DNA of 64,000 nt from Methylobacterium sp. WL1 (lineage in GTDB: Bacteria > Pseudomonadota > Alphaproteobacteria > Rhizobiales > Beijerinckiaceae). Position 1 is the first letter of the stretch, and each line of letters opens with the position of its first letter. Both the position numbers and the translations under genes were made by a program. Where the stretch lies: positions 2,756,001 through 2,820,000 of the forward strand of contig NZ_CP042823.1 of assembly GCF_008000895.1 (NCBI RefSeq), read 5' to 3'. This document shows, piece after piece, positions 44,013 through 52,800 of this stretch. Below the pieces are notes generated by a model, which was not told where the DNA came from, did no database searches, and saw only the letters and a list, made by a program, of their open reading frames with translations.

Positions 44013-44208
44013 TGCCGATCCCGCCTGTGAAGCCCTCGTGAGGGGCTGGCTCTCGTTGCGATGATGATTGCCGGGACACCGTCGGCATTGGCTCGACGGC
44101 ATCGGAACCTCCGGCTGGGCTGCCCTGGTCATATGAACCAAGGCGTCTCCGTGCCTTTCTCCCAGAGCCGCTGAGTGCCCTTTCAACATTCAGCCTAGCA
44201 CCGTCAGA

Positions 44209-44529
44209 TTGATCGCCCGACGATTCAATGGCGGGCGCGAGCGCGGTGCATCCGCGGCGTTGGCGAGGGTGATGGGCGTGCCCGTGAAGACGGCCCGGGC
44301 GTGGATGACCGACGAGACCGATGCGGTGAACCATCGGCGCTTGTCACGGACGGCCAATCGGCTTGTGGGCCTGCTCGCCCTGCTCGAAGCGTCCGGGTTG
44401 ATGACGGAGGTGTTTCTCGCGTCCCTCGAATCCTTCGAGGGTTTGCTGGAAGGCCCGCCACGGCGTTTGAGGACGCTGATGGCATCGTTGGAGGGGGATG
44501 GTGATGGCGGTGAAGCTGAAGCTGACTAG
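44209..44529 (+). CDS. Small HTH-like protein
   Basis: 106 residues from a TTG at 44209. RGASAALARVMGVPVKTARA followed by WMTDETDAVNHRRLSR looks like a phage-repressor-type helix-turn-helix. The C-terminal half is Leu-rich and helical. It overlaps the next gene. An alternative ATG at 44269 would cut the HTH, so the TTG is preferred. Confidence 0.5.
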   Translation: MIARRFNGGRERGASAALARVMGVPVKTARAWMTDETDAVNHRRLSRTANRLVGLLALLEASGLMTEVFLASLESFEGLLEGPPRRLRTLMASLEGDGDGGEAEAD

Positions 44530-44869
44530 GAGAAGCCGGCCGGTTCGGTGCTGGATCGCGGTCGACGTGCGGGGCAAGGGGCGCATCCGTCGTCGACGCC
44601 ATCGCTGCGTGGCCGCCCGGTCCGGGGTGACGCAGTTCCGTGGCTGGGGGGCGACCGGGGGAATGAAGGATCCCATCCTGACCGCGGGCGGGCGCATGGT
44701 CTTCATGCCCGATGCCCAGACCATGGACGAATTCATCGAGTTCATGGAGGAGGTCGAGCCGGACGGCGAGATCCGCATCTTCCGAACGAAGGCCGGCATC
44801 GATGCCTATCGTCTTCGGCTGTATCGGCGGGGTCGTTTGCGCGAGACCCTCCACCACGTGTTCGCCTGA
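44504..44869 (+). CDS. Unrecognised small basic protein
   Basis: 121 residues; Arg-rich N-terminal half (RGKGRIRRRRHRCVAARSG) and an acidic second half (DEFIEFMEEVEPDGEIRIF). GAGGGGG lies six bases before the ATG at 44504. Overlaps the HTH-like gene by 26 bases. Could be a nucleic-acid binding partner; unknown. Confidence 0.5.
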   Translation: MAVKLKLTRRSRPVRCWIAVDVRGKGRIRRRRHRCVAARSGVTQFRGWGATGGMKDPILTAGGRMVFMPDAQTMDEFIEFMEEVEPDGEIRIFRTKAGIDAYRLRLYRRGRLRETLHHVFA

Positions 44870-44928
44870 TTTCCGGCGATTACGCCGGACCGGGCATCGG
44901 CAAGGTCCGTTGCCGGTTCGGGACCGCC

Positions 44929-45603
44929 TCAAGGCTTGGGGTCACCGGATGGGTCGACCTCTTCCGTGGGTGTATCCTGTCGCGGGCGTACTGGCCTGCC
45001 GCGCCTCATGAGGATGTTCCGGGGCGGCCTGGGTCTGTTACCTGTCCGGAGCCAGTCCGCCATCTCCTCAGGTTGGACGATCCAAAGGTCCGGGCCTGCG
45101 GTTCTCCTGACGTGGACCCGCCCACGCCGTACGATGCCATCGGAGTAGTGCACGAAATCCTTGAAGTTGCTCGTGACCAGGGCATCGGCCTGTCCGGCGA
45201 GCGCAGTGTCCAGGACCCGGCCATCCTCGGGGTCATATGGTTTGTGGCTGAACCTCGGATCGTAAGGGTTGCAACCGGGCGCAATCGCCTCGCGCGTCGG
45301 CTGCACGCCTCCCCCCAGAACCATTCGGGGATGTTCCGCAGCGGGTCCGAGGAGCGCGAAATTCGTGATGGTCTCGATGTTGTCCGCCGCGACATCGCCC
45401 TCGATCCCCTTGCGAAGATAGACGGAATGCAGTCGTGACAGCATCGTGTGCGAGATGATGAGTTGGATAGGCCCGACGCCCGCCTCACCATTCAATACGG
45501 CTTGGACGATCCGTTGGGGTGCAGTGCCGCGACGCCCGCCTTTGTCAGCGAAGAATTGCTTGATCCAGACGTTGAGATCGACGCAAAGGCGGAATGCTGT
45601 CAC
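44929..45603 (-). CDS. PIN-domain toxin
   Basis: 224 residues. CVDLNVWIKQFF carries the first PIN Asp (residue 9), and PEDGRVLDTALAGQADALVT with SNFKDF gives the later acidic residues of this RNase family. It is longer than VapC toxins (about 130), with a basic C-terminal tail. Its GTG overlaps the antitoxin stop (GTGA). PIN toxins usually cleave tRNA or rRNA when the labile antitoxin is lost. Confidence 0.78.
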   Translation of the reverse strand: MTAFRLCVDLNVWIKQFFADKGGRRGTAPQRIVQAVLNGEAGVGPIQLIISHTMLSRLHSVYLRKGIEGDVAADNIETITNFALLGPAAEHPRMVLGGGVQPTREAIAPGCNPYDPRFSHKPYDPEDGRVLDTALAGQADALVTSNFKDFVHYSDGIVRRGRVHVRRTAGPDLWIVQPEEMADWLRTGNRPRPPRNILMRRGRPVRPRQDTPTEEVDPSGDPKP

Positions 45604-45950
45604 GGCGCGGTCACGCCCAACCAGTCTTGCGTAGCGGCCTCGATTGCCTCGTCGCTGTCGTCCGCCGGCAAGGATGGGCCGACCTGTTGCGCCATGGCAC
45701 GCTGGCTGATCGCGAACTTGGCCTTGAGGAGCAAGCGGACGAACTCGCCTTCGACCCAGCGGCGCTCCTCGGAGGTACCGTTCTGCTCAAGGGTGCGCAA
45801 AGCCGAACGGGCCATTTCCGGCAACCCGACATAGAAACTGGTCGCTTGCCCCACTAAGCTGGCCGCGGTCCTGGCTTCGGCAGCAGCTACGTCGCCGAGC
45901 CTGGCAGCGACGGACTCATCCACGTAACCCGAGACTGACCTACCCGCCAT
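45600..45950 (-). CDS. Antitoxin, ribbon-helix-helix type
   Basis: 116 residues. The N-terminus (SVSGYVDESVAARLGDVAAA) is typical of a ribbon-helix-helix DNA-binding unit; the C-terminal part would wrap the toxin. GGAG lies seven bases before the ATG, and a palindromic site sits just upstream, fitting autoregulation. Confidence 0.7.
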   Translation of the reverse strand: MAGRSVSGYVDESVAARLGDVAAAEARTAASLVGQATSFYVGLPEMARSALRTLEQNGTSEERRWVEGEFVRLLLKAKFAISQRAMAQQVGPSLPADDSDEAIEAATQDWLGVTAP

Positions 45951-45960
45951 GACCGCACTC

Positions 45961-45984
45961 CTATAGAAACCATAGGATCTATAG
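45961..45984 (-). promoter_or_regulatory. Operator-like palindrome of the toxin-antitoxin operon
   Basis: CTATAG at both ends (45961-45966 and 45979-45984) enclose AAACCATAGGAT. It lies 10 bases from the antitoxin ATG and includes TATAG boxes usable as -10 elements on the minus strand. Confidence 0.55.
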
Positions 45985-46122
45985 CATGGCCTGCGTCTCG
46001 CACAAAGCGAGGGTCCGCTCACGCTCAGGGAGGGCGTCAAGGTGTCCCGTCGGTCGGCCGGCGGACTTTTGGCCCGTATCGCCCTGCCAACGCACTACAG
46101 CCAACCCCGCAGGGCTTGTGGC

Positions 46123-49100
46123 TCACCCAACCGGTTCGCGCCTTGCCGCGACGGGCCAGGCCCGGGCGAGGCGCCCGAACACGCCGGCATCGGCCCAGGC
46201 CGAGCGGGAGCCGACGACGTAGAGGTTTTCCTGGGCGCGGGTCGCCGCGACGTTGAGGATGTTCGGCGGCCCCCCAGCCCATCCGCGCGCGCCGCGCTGG
46301 GTCGGCATCGGCGCCCCGAGGACGAGGATCACGCTGTCCGCCTCGCGCCCCTGGACGGTGTGGACCGTGCCGACGCGCTCGCGCGTCCAGCGATAGGCGT
46401 CCGTCGTCCAGCGGGACAGCACGCCGGCCGCCATGATGCGTTCGCGCAGGCGCTGGGCCACGATCAGGAACGGGCTGATCACGTATAGATCGACGTTGGG
46501 TACTTCGGCGGCCGACAGGCGACGCAGCATGTCGATGACGGCGGCGCCCTCGGCGTCCGACCACTTGTCCTCGGTCCGCCCGCCAGTGACGTCGACCCAG
46601 TGCGATCCCCCCAGGACGTCCCGAATGTCGGACGTCCGGCGCGGCGTCGCATGGACCATCAGGCCTTGGTAGGCGACCTCGTTCGAGAGGGTGAACATCG
46701 GCTCGGCGCAGCGCCGGTGGACGAGGAGCGGGAAGCCGACCTTCTGGGAACCGACGGTCTGGCGGAACTCTGCGACGTAGGTGGCGGAGGCGTCGGCCAC
46801 GGCCTGGACCGAGGCCTTCGGGGCGTTCCACCGGTCGGGATCGATTCCGAAATCGGCGCAGATGGTCTCGGAGAGCTCGGTCGGCAGCGACGTCACCGGT
46901 TCGATCTGCAGCGGGTCGCCCACGACGACGGCGCGTCGGGTCCGCGTAATCGCCCCGATGGCGGCCTGGGGCACGGCCTGCCCCGCCTCGTCGACGAGGA
47001 GCCAGCCCAGCGTCTCGGGCGGCAGGTAGCCGAGCATGCGGGTGACCGAGGCGAAGGTGGTCGACACCACCGGGACCGCGAGGAACAGGGTGGCCCAGAG
47101 GTCGGGCATGTGCGGCGTGGTCTTGGGCTGCCAGGCGTTCCGGCCGATGAGCGCCTTGAACAGGTTCTCCAGGTTGCTCCGGATGGGCTCCGCGGCCGCA
47201 TCGATGAAGGCCTTGTGAAGCGCGAGGGCGAGTTGGAAGACGCGGTCGCGCTGGCGGTGGGCGGCCATGTCCAGCCATGGCGCCGCCTTCTGGACGGTGT
47301 CCCGATCCCTGGCGAAGAACGCCGCGTCGACGGTGCCGATGCCGCATCGTGTTCGCATGAGCTTCACGCCGGCCTCGGCGGTATCACGGGCGGCGGTCGC
47401 GGCCCGGAGGGCCTGCCGGGCCGAGGCCTTGAAAGCCTCCGCCTCGCGCAGCCGGTGCAGGGTACGATCCGCCTCGCCGAACGTCCGGCGCTTTTCGGCG
47501 TCGGCCCGGTCGAGGGCTTGGGAGAGTTGCGCGTCGCTCGTCGTCCAGTCCTTGGCGGAGGTCGTCCGGAAGACGCGCGCGAACAGGCCGGGCCGACGCG
47601 GGGCATGGCCCGCCCGGGCCTGGTGGGCGCGGTCTCGGGCCTGCGATGCGACGGCGGCCGCATCCGTCGCCTCGCGGTGTTCCCGTTCGCCCGTGGCGGC
47701 CCCCGCGTCCGTCGCGGCGACCGCCCGACGCGCCTCGTCGACCGCGTCGCGCAATCGGGGAAGGGTGCCGACGACCTTCCGGGCGGCCTCGATCTCGGCA
47801 AGGAAGTCGCGGACCCGCGTGACCTCCTCCCTGAAGGCCGTGCGGGCCTCGCGCCAGCGCTTGAGCGCGTCCGTGCGATTGCGCGGCGGGTTTTCGCGCT
47901 CGACCACGACGGGGCGCCGCCTGCGCTTGCGGGTGGAGTCCGCGGGATCGGGCTCCTCGATCCATTGCGGACTTCCGGCAGCCTCGGCGAGGTAGGCGCG
48001 CAGTCCCTTGTCCGGATCGATCCACATCGTCTCCCGGAAGGTGAACCGGTTCGAGGCGTTCCCGAGCACGGCGGCGATCAGGCCCCAGGCCTCGACGTCG
48101 CCGGAGACGTTGTCCGCGACCGTCTTGAAGTAGCGCAGGCCGGTGGCGTCGTCGGCGATGGCCTTGAGGGCCGGCAGTTCGCGGCTGACGTTCTCGACGG
48201 CCTTGTTGTTCGAGGAGGCGACCAGCATCTCGAAGCCGCGCAGGCGGGGGTCGACCTTATGGACCGGAACGGTCGCGGTGCCGATCCTCGGCCGGTACCC
48301 GGATGCGGGAAACGCCTTCTCGGGATCGTCGAAGGCGCACATCGCCTCGGCACGCCGAACGACGAGCGAGGCCACCATGTCCCGAAGGAGCGTGGTCTTG
48401 CCGGTGCCGGGCGGCCCGTTGACGGGAAACAGGTCGACGCCTTCCAGGTCGGACATCGCGAGGTTCACGGCGCCCTGCTGGAGCAGGACGAGGGGATGGC
48501 GTCCGGCCGCGGGCCATCGGCCGACCGGGAACCGCGCCGGCGCCACCGCGGCGGCGATGACGGTGTCGTCGGCCAGGACGTCCTTGCGGGCCTTCGGCTT
48601 GTCGATGCCGAGGTATCGGCGGAGGTTCGCCGTGGTCCTGCCTTCGACGACCTGGCGGCGGGCGCTCGCCAGGTCTTCCAGGTAGAAGCTGCCGAGGAGG
48701 GGGGCGTCGGGCGGGTCCTGCGCCATCCAGTAGTGGTAGACCCGCATCGCAAAGGCGGGCGGCTCGATCAGGCTCGAATGTAGGCCCATCTCCGAGACCA
48801 GCCAATCGAACGCGGCCCGGATCGCACGCCCGTCGAGGGGAACGGGTTTTCCGTCGTCGCCGACGCGGCGGATGCGGCGGTCGAGGCCTTCGTTCAGGCG
48901 CGTCTCGGCCTCCGGCCATCGCCCGAGCCCGACGAGGTCCCGGCGAAGGGCGAGGGGCAGGCCCCATGCGAAGCTGGAGATGGCCGTCGCCTCGCCCTCC
49001 GCCACCGGCACGCCGGTCTTGTCGAGGGTCACGGTCGCGATGGCCGCGAGGCCGGCGGCACCGCGACGGTCCTGGTTCTTGTCGACGAAGACCGACAGCA

Positions 49101-49674
49101 GGGCGTTCGTGGCCTCGTCCATGCGGATCGCGCCGAGGACGACCTGATAGAACAGCTGCTTCTGGGGCTTCGCCTTTTCGCCCGGTGGTTGCCAGGGCAT
49201 GGATTGGGTGATGTCGGCGATGCGTCGCTGGTCCCCGTCCGCCATATCGGCCGGTTTCCGGTAGGTCATCGGCGAAAGCACCTCCAGGGCCGTCCAGGCC
49301 GAGAGGATGTCCTCGGGACGGTCGCGCACGGGCGGAGGGGTCGGTCGCGGACCCGGTTTCGTCCAGGGCGGCGGTTCGCTGTCGGGACGCGACGTCGAGG
49401 CCGCCGGTTCGTCCCCGGGCGGTGGCGATGGACGTGCACGTGCTGAGCTCGACCCCGCCGCGGTTTCCTCGCCGGCGCCACGTCGCCTCTGCGGGCCCGG
49501 CTCGCGGTCCGGGTTCGCGAGGGCCTTCCCGACCTTTGCGCGGAGCCTTTCGGCGCTGGGCGTCGTGCGATGACCCAGTTCCGCCATGAGCGCATCGAGG
49601 ATGTCCCGGTCATCCTTCGCGGCTTCGAACACGCGTTCGAGGTCGGTCACGCGCAACGGCTGATAGGGTCTCAT
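46123..49674 (-). CDS. Large SF1 (UPF1-like) helicase
   Basis: 1183 residues. Walker A NGPPGTGKTTLL near residue 419, DEAG box LLVDEAGQA near 890, VVVGDPLQIEPV (motif III) and GTVHTVQGREADSVILVLG (motif V) near 1100 mark an AAA_11/AAA_12 helicase of the DNA2/UPF1 type. A charged coiled coil (residues about 640-800) interrupts the two RecA domains, and the first 350 residues are unassigned. The ATG at 49674 is preceded by GGAAAAAAG. Stand-alone helicases of this sort are common in defence islands; role here is inferred. Its 3' end is duplicated at 43736-44012. Confidence 0.8.
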   Translation of the reverse strand: MRPYQPLRVTDLERVFEAAKDDRDILDALMAELGHRTTPSAERLRAKVGKALANPDREPGPQRRRGAGEETAAGSSSARARPSPPPGDEPAASTSRPDSEPPPWTKPGPRPTPPPVRDRPEDILSAWTALEVLSPMTYRKPADMADGDQRRIADITQSMPWQPPGEKAKPQKQLFYQVVLGAIRMDEATNALLSVFVDKNQDRRGAAGLAAIATVTLDKTGVPVAEGEATAISSFAWGLPLALRRDLVGLGRWPEAETRLNEGLDRRIRRVGDDGKPVPLDGRAIRAAFDWLVSEMGLHSSLIEPPAFAMRVYHYWMAQDPPDAPLLGSFYLEDLASARRQVVEGRTTANLRRYLGIDKPKARKDVLADDTVIAAAVAPARFPVGRWPAAGRHPLVLLQQGAVNLAMSDLEGVDLFPVNGPPGTGKTTLLRDMVASLVVRRAEAMCAFDDPEKAFPASGYRPRIGTATVPVHKVDPRLRGFEMLVASSNNKAVENVSRELPALKAIADDATGLRYFKTVADNVSGDVEAWGLIAAVLGNASNRFTFRETMWIDPDKGLRAYLAEAAGSPQWIEEPDPADSTRKRRRRPVVVERENPPRNRTDALKRWREARTAFREEVTRVRDFLAEIEAARKVVGTLPRLRDAVDEARRAVAATDAGAATGEREHREATDAAAVASQARDRAHQARAGHAPRRPGLFARVFRTTSAKDWTTSDAQLSQALDRADAEKRRTFGEADRTLHRLREAEAFKASARQALRAATAARDTAEAGVKLMRTRCGIGTVDAAFFARDRDTVQKAAPWLDMAAHRQRDRVFQLALALHKAFIDAAAEPIRSNLENLFKALIGRNAWQPKTTPHMPDLWATLFLAVPVVSTTFASVTRMLGYLPPETLGWLLVDEAGQAVPQAAIGAITRTRRAVVVGDPLQIEPVTSLPTELSETICADFGIDPDRWNAPKASVQAVADASATYVAEFRQTVGSQKVGFPLLVHRRCAEPMFTLSNEVAYQGLMVHATPRRTSDIRDVLGGSHWVDVTGGRTEDKWSDAEGAAVIDMLRRLSAAEVPNVDLYVISPFLIVAQRLRERIMAAGVLSRWTTDAYRWTRERVGTVHTVQGREADSVILVLGAPMPTQRGARGWAGGPPNILNVAATRAQENLYVVGSRSAWADAGVFGRLARAWPVAARREPVG
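46166..46396. repeat. Long direct repeat, copy 2
   Basis: Matches 43779-44012 in the same orientation; this copy is the 3' part of the intact helicase gene. Confidence 0.85.
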
Positions 49675-49851
49675 CTTTTTTCCGACTTGGAATCGTACGC
49701 GGCATTTTCCGGGTCGGCTCCTCCGGTGTCCAGCGAATGCTTCCCTCGTTCTCCGTGGACATGATCCTCGATGGCTCCGGCATGTCGTCGAGGTGACCGC
49801 TTCTTCACGTCTCGGCCCCATGCTGCCACGAACTTTGTCGGGGCGCGGGTC

Positions 49852-50952
49852 ATGGTCAGTCGGGTCGAGGTCTTCGAGGTCGCGGACAGGTTACGGGCCC
49901 TTCGGGGCAGGGATGCCGTTCGGGTCTCGGTGCGGCGGGTGCGGGAGGAGTTGCTGGGGAAGGGTTCGTTCAGCGACGTCGGTCCCGAGCTGGCGGTCTG
50001 GAAATCCACCCGGAACTACCAGCCCGTGATCGAGCTGATGGCCTTGCCGGATGCCCTGCAGACGCGCCTCGGTAACTTCGGCAAGGCGCTCCTCGACGAG
50101 GTCCAGGCGTACGAGAGCCGCGTCCGGGATGTCGAGCGCGCGAACTTCGAGGTGGAGCGAACCGCCATCCGGGAGGGTTTGGACGAGGCCGCGATGCTGG
50201 TCGACGTGCTGGAGGCGCGGGTGGAGGCGCTGACCGCCGAGGTCGAGCGGCTGCGCAAGGGCGGCGCCACGGAGGCGATCGGAAGGTCGGCCGAGGACGA
50301 GGCCGAGCTCTTGCGCCGTCGCAAGGTCTGGGAGAGCGGCGCGGCCCTGCGTGCGTCGATGTTGAAGAAGAGGGACGAGAAGGTCGTTCCGGCCGCCCAG
50401 GAGGCGTTCTGGCACTCCGTCGAGACCGAGGTTTTCGCGTTGCTGAACAGTCGCGGCCCGATGCCCGCGGGCGACTTGCTGTACGCCCTGCCGGACAGCC
50501 TGTTGAACCGCGGCGCGGACGTGGAGATGCCCCTGTCCGTGGGCTGGCTCCGGTACCGCCTGCGGACGATGATCGAGGCGGGCAAGCCAATTGCGGAGAA
50601 AAACGGGCGCTTCATGCCCGCCGAGGAGAGCGCGGACGAGGCGCCCGCGGCCCCTCCTGCCGTGGACGAGATTCGGTCGCCGCCGCCTTCTCTCGGGGAT
50701 TCCGTGATGTGGGAAGTGAGGCGGGTCCTGCTGGAGCGCGGGCCGATGAAGCCGGCGGAGATCCGGAAGTGCCTGCCGACCCGGGTGCACGAGGCCGCTG
50801 CGAAGCATTGGAAGGGCGGCCTGGCGCGGTTGGCCAAGGACATGTCCGAGCGGGCCGGCCGAGGGTACTACTTCAAGAGCCTGGGTGATGGTCGTTACGC
50901 CGCCATCGAGGGCGACGCCGCGGGATCGAGCGACTCCGACCGTAGCGCCTAG
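49852..50952 (+). CDS. KfrA-like DNA-binding protein
   Basis: 366 residues. The first 70 (RVEVFEVADRLRALRGRDAV, SVRRVREELLGKGSFSDVGP) match the KfrA N-terminal DNA-binding domain found in plasmid partition and regulatory proteins. A coiled coil (residues about 85-145) follows, and the C-terminal half has two similar winged-helix-like units, each opening with a V-x-x-x-L-x-x-R-G-P-M pattern. Divergent from the helicase, with 177 bases between starts; it may regulate it. Confidence 0.68.
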   Translation: MVSRVEVFEVADRLRALRGRDAVRVSVRRVREELLGKGSFSDVGPELAVWKSTRNYQPVIELMALPDALQTRLGNFGKALLDEVQAYESRVRDVERANFEVERTAIREGLDEAAMLVDVLEARVEALTAEVERLRKGGATEAIGRSAEDEAELLRRRKVWESGAALRASMLKKRDEKVVPAAQEAFWHSVETEVFALLNSRGPMPAGDLLYALPDSLLNRGADVEMPLSVGWLRYRLRTMIEAGKPIAEKNGRFMPAEESADEAPAAPPAVDEIRSPPPSLGDSVMWEVRRVLLERGPMKPAEIRKCLPTRVHEAAAKHWKGGLARLAKDMSERAGRGYYFKSLGDGRYAAIEGDAAGSSDSDRSA

Positions 50953-50986
50953 CGGGTAGCGACATCCGCTACCCGTTACGTTTTTG
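50952..50986 (+). terminator. Rho-independent terminator
   Basis: GCGGGTAGCG (50952-50961) pairs with CGCTACCCGT (50967-50976) over ten bases around a five-base loop, followed by TACGTTTTTG. It begins at the KfrA-like stop codon. Confidence 0.85.
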
Positions 50987-51029
50987 CGGACCTTCGGCCT
51001 GAGGGAAGACGCGTTCTTCCCCGGGCGGC

Positions 51030-51450
51030 TCAGGCGGCGGCAACCACCGGGAGTTCGTCGATCCGGGTGGTGTACCGAGGCGACCGCATCTCGAACTTGG
51101 TCGACCATTCCCGCTTGGGTGCGAACCCGGCGGCGCCCGGGACGACGGCCCCGCGCCCGAAGCGGTGGTTGCAGGCGTCGAGCGCCTCCATGAGGGCGGC
51201 CCCATCTCGCGGTCGAGTTGGCCAAGGCCGGGCATCGCCCGCTGGAATGTAGCCAGCGACATGTGGTCGGTGGTGACCACCCCGACCTTGGAATAGCAGT
51301 ACCCGTCCCGTCAGGTCTTCCGGACGCCGTGAGTGGCGGCCTTCACCAGGGCGAGGGCGTCGCCGGTCGCCTCGGGCAGAGTGACGACGGTCGAGACCGA
51401 GCGCTGGGGACGGTCGCGGTCATGCTCGGAGGTTTGCCGCCAGCCTCGGT
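51030..51450 (-). pseudogene. umuC: 3' remnant of umuC (DNA polymerase V)
   Basis: Minus-strand frames read TSEHDRDRPQRSVSTVVTLP, then a TGA, then RDGYCYSKVGVVTTDH, and after a frame change ALDACNHRFGRGAVVPGA and SPRYTTRIDELPVV before stop. These are the end of the little-finger domain and the DUF4113 tail of UmuC. The polymerase domain is absent, so this is a decayed fragment. Confidence 0.75.
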
Positions 51451-51459
51451 CATTTGGTC

Positions 51460-52800
51460 CTAGGCCGGCAGGGTCATCTCCGCCCTCAGGCCACCGCCGG
51501 GCCGGTTGGCGAGCGCCACGTCGCCGCCATGGGCGCGGACCGCCGACCGAGCGATGGCGAGGCCGAGACCCGTTCCGCCCGTGTCGGCGTTACGGGAGCC
51601 CTCCAGTCGCGCGAAGGGCGCGAACATCTCCTCGATCCTGTCGGGCGGAATTCCCGGGCCGTCGTCGTCGACGAGGATGCGGATGTGGTCGTCGTTCCGT
51701 TCCAGCGTGATCCGCGCCCTGTCGCCGTAGCGAACGGCGTTCTCGACGAGGTTGTTGAGGGCCCGACGCAGCGCTACCGGCCGGCCATGGAACGGAAGGT
51801 CGGCAGGCGACGCGACGGTTACGTCCCGCCCTAGCACCACGTGGTCGTCCACGAGCGCTCGGACCATCTCGGCGAGTTCCAGCGGGCCGCTGTCCTGGGC
51901 CAGCGCATCGTCCCGGGCGAACGCCAGGGTCGCGTCGACCATCCGCCCCATGTCTGAGATCGTGCGTACCATCGCGTCCCTCAGTTCGCCGTCCTCGACC
52001 ATCTCGGCCCGGAGCCAGAGCGAGGCGATGGGGGTGCGCAGGTCGTGGCTGATGGCGGCCAGCATCCGGGTGCGGTCGGCGACGAAGGCCCGCGAGCGCT
52101 CGTGCATCCGGTTGAACGCCGCCGTCATGGTCCGCAACTCGCTTGGGCCGCGCTCCGGCAGCGGCTCGACGGCGGCACCGCGACCGGCCATCTCGGCGGC
52201 CCTGGCGAGATCTGCCACCGGGGCGACGATCCCGCGCCTTGCGACGGCGACGACGGCGAGCACCGCGACCACGCTCGCCAGGACCTGAATGAGCGCGATG
52301 CGCATCCATGGCGGTGTCCGGAGTGCGAGCGGGGCCTCGGCGTTGAGCCAGCGCCTGTCGTCGAGCCGGACGGAGACCCGCAGGGCCTGGGTCCTGTCGG
52401 ACAGCCGGCCCCGGGGGGCGGCCTCTCCGACATCCCTCCCGACCAGGGCGATCCGCGCCTGGCTGGCGTCATCTTTCATGCGACGGTCGATCCGCCGCGC
52501 AAGGCGCGCCTCGTCCATCCCCATCGCGCCCTCGGGCACGAGGCTACCGGCATCGATGGTGAAGTGGTGGCGGGGGGAGCCATAGGCCGCGACCACGCTC
52601 GGGACGGTGTCGGGCGGGACGGTGTCGAGCAGGCGCACCAGCGTGGCGATGCGGTCGACAACCTGGGTCCTGGCCGCCGCGCGGCCGACACGAGAGGACT
52701 CGTGCGCAAACATCGCGAAGGCCGCGGCCTGGGCGCAGACGACTGCGAGAACGAGGAGGAGCGCCAGCCGTCCGCCGAGCGAGCGCGGAACCAGCCTCAA
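51460..52800 (-). CDS. Sensor histidine kinase
   Basis: 446 residues. Two membrane helices (residues about 9-29 and 166-190) enclose a periplasmic sensor; then HAMP, the phosphoacceptor box AAISHDLRTPIASL, N box LNNLVENAVRYG, and G boxes DDDGPGIPP and GGTGLGLAIA. EnvZ/OmpB-type. It overlaps the response regulator by four bases. Its location between copper/arsenic genes and small exported proteins hints at an envelope or metal signal, which is inference. Confidence 0.92.
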   Translation of the reverse strand: MRLVPRSLGGRLALLLVLAVVCAQAAAFAMFAHESSRVGRAAARTQVVDRIATLVRLLDTVPPDTVPSVVAAYGSPRHHFTIDAGSLVPEGAMGMDEARLARRIDRRMKDDASQARIALVGRDVGEAAPRGRLSDRTQALRVSVRLDDRRWLNAEAPLALRTPPWMRIALIQVLASVVAVLAVVAVARRGIVAPVADLARAAEMAGRGAAVEPLPERGPSELRTMTAAFNRMHERSRAFVADRTRMLAAISHDLRTPIASLWLRAEMVEDGELRDAMVRTISDMGRMVDATLAFARDDALAQDSGPLELAEMVRALVDDHVVLGRDVTVASPADLPFHGRPVALRRALNNLVENAVRYGDRARITLERNDDHIRILVDDDGPGIPPDRIEEMFAPFARLEGSRNADTGGTGLGLAIARSAVRAHGGDVALANRPGGGLRAEMTLPA

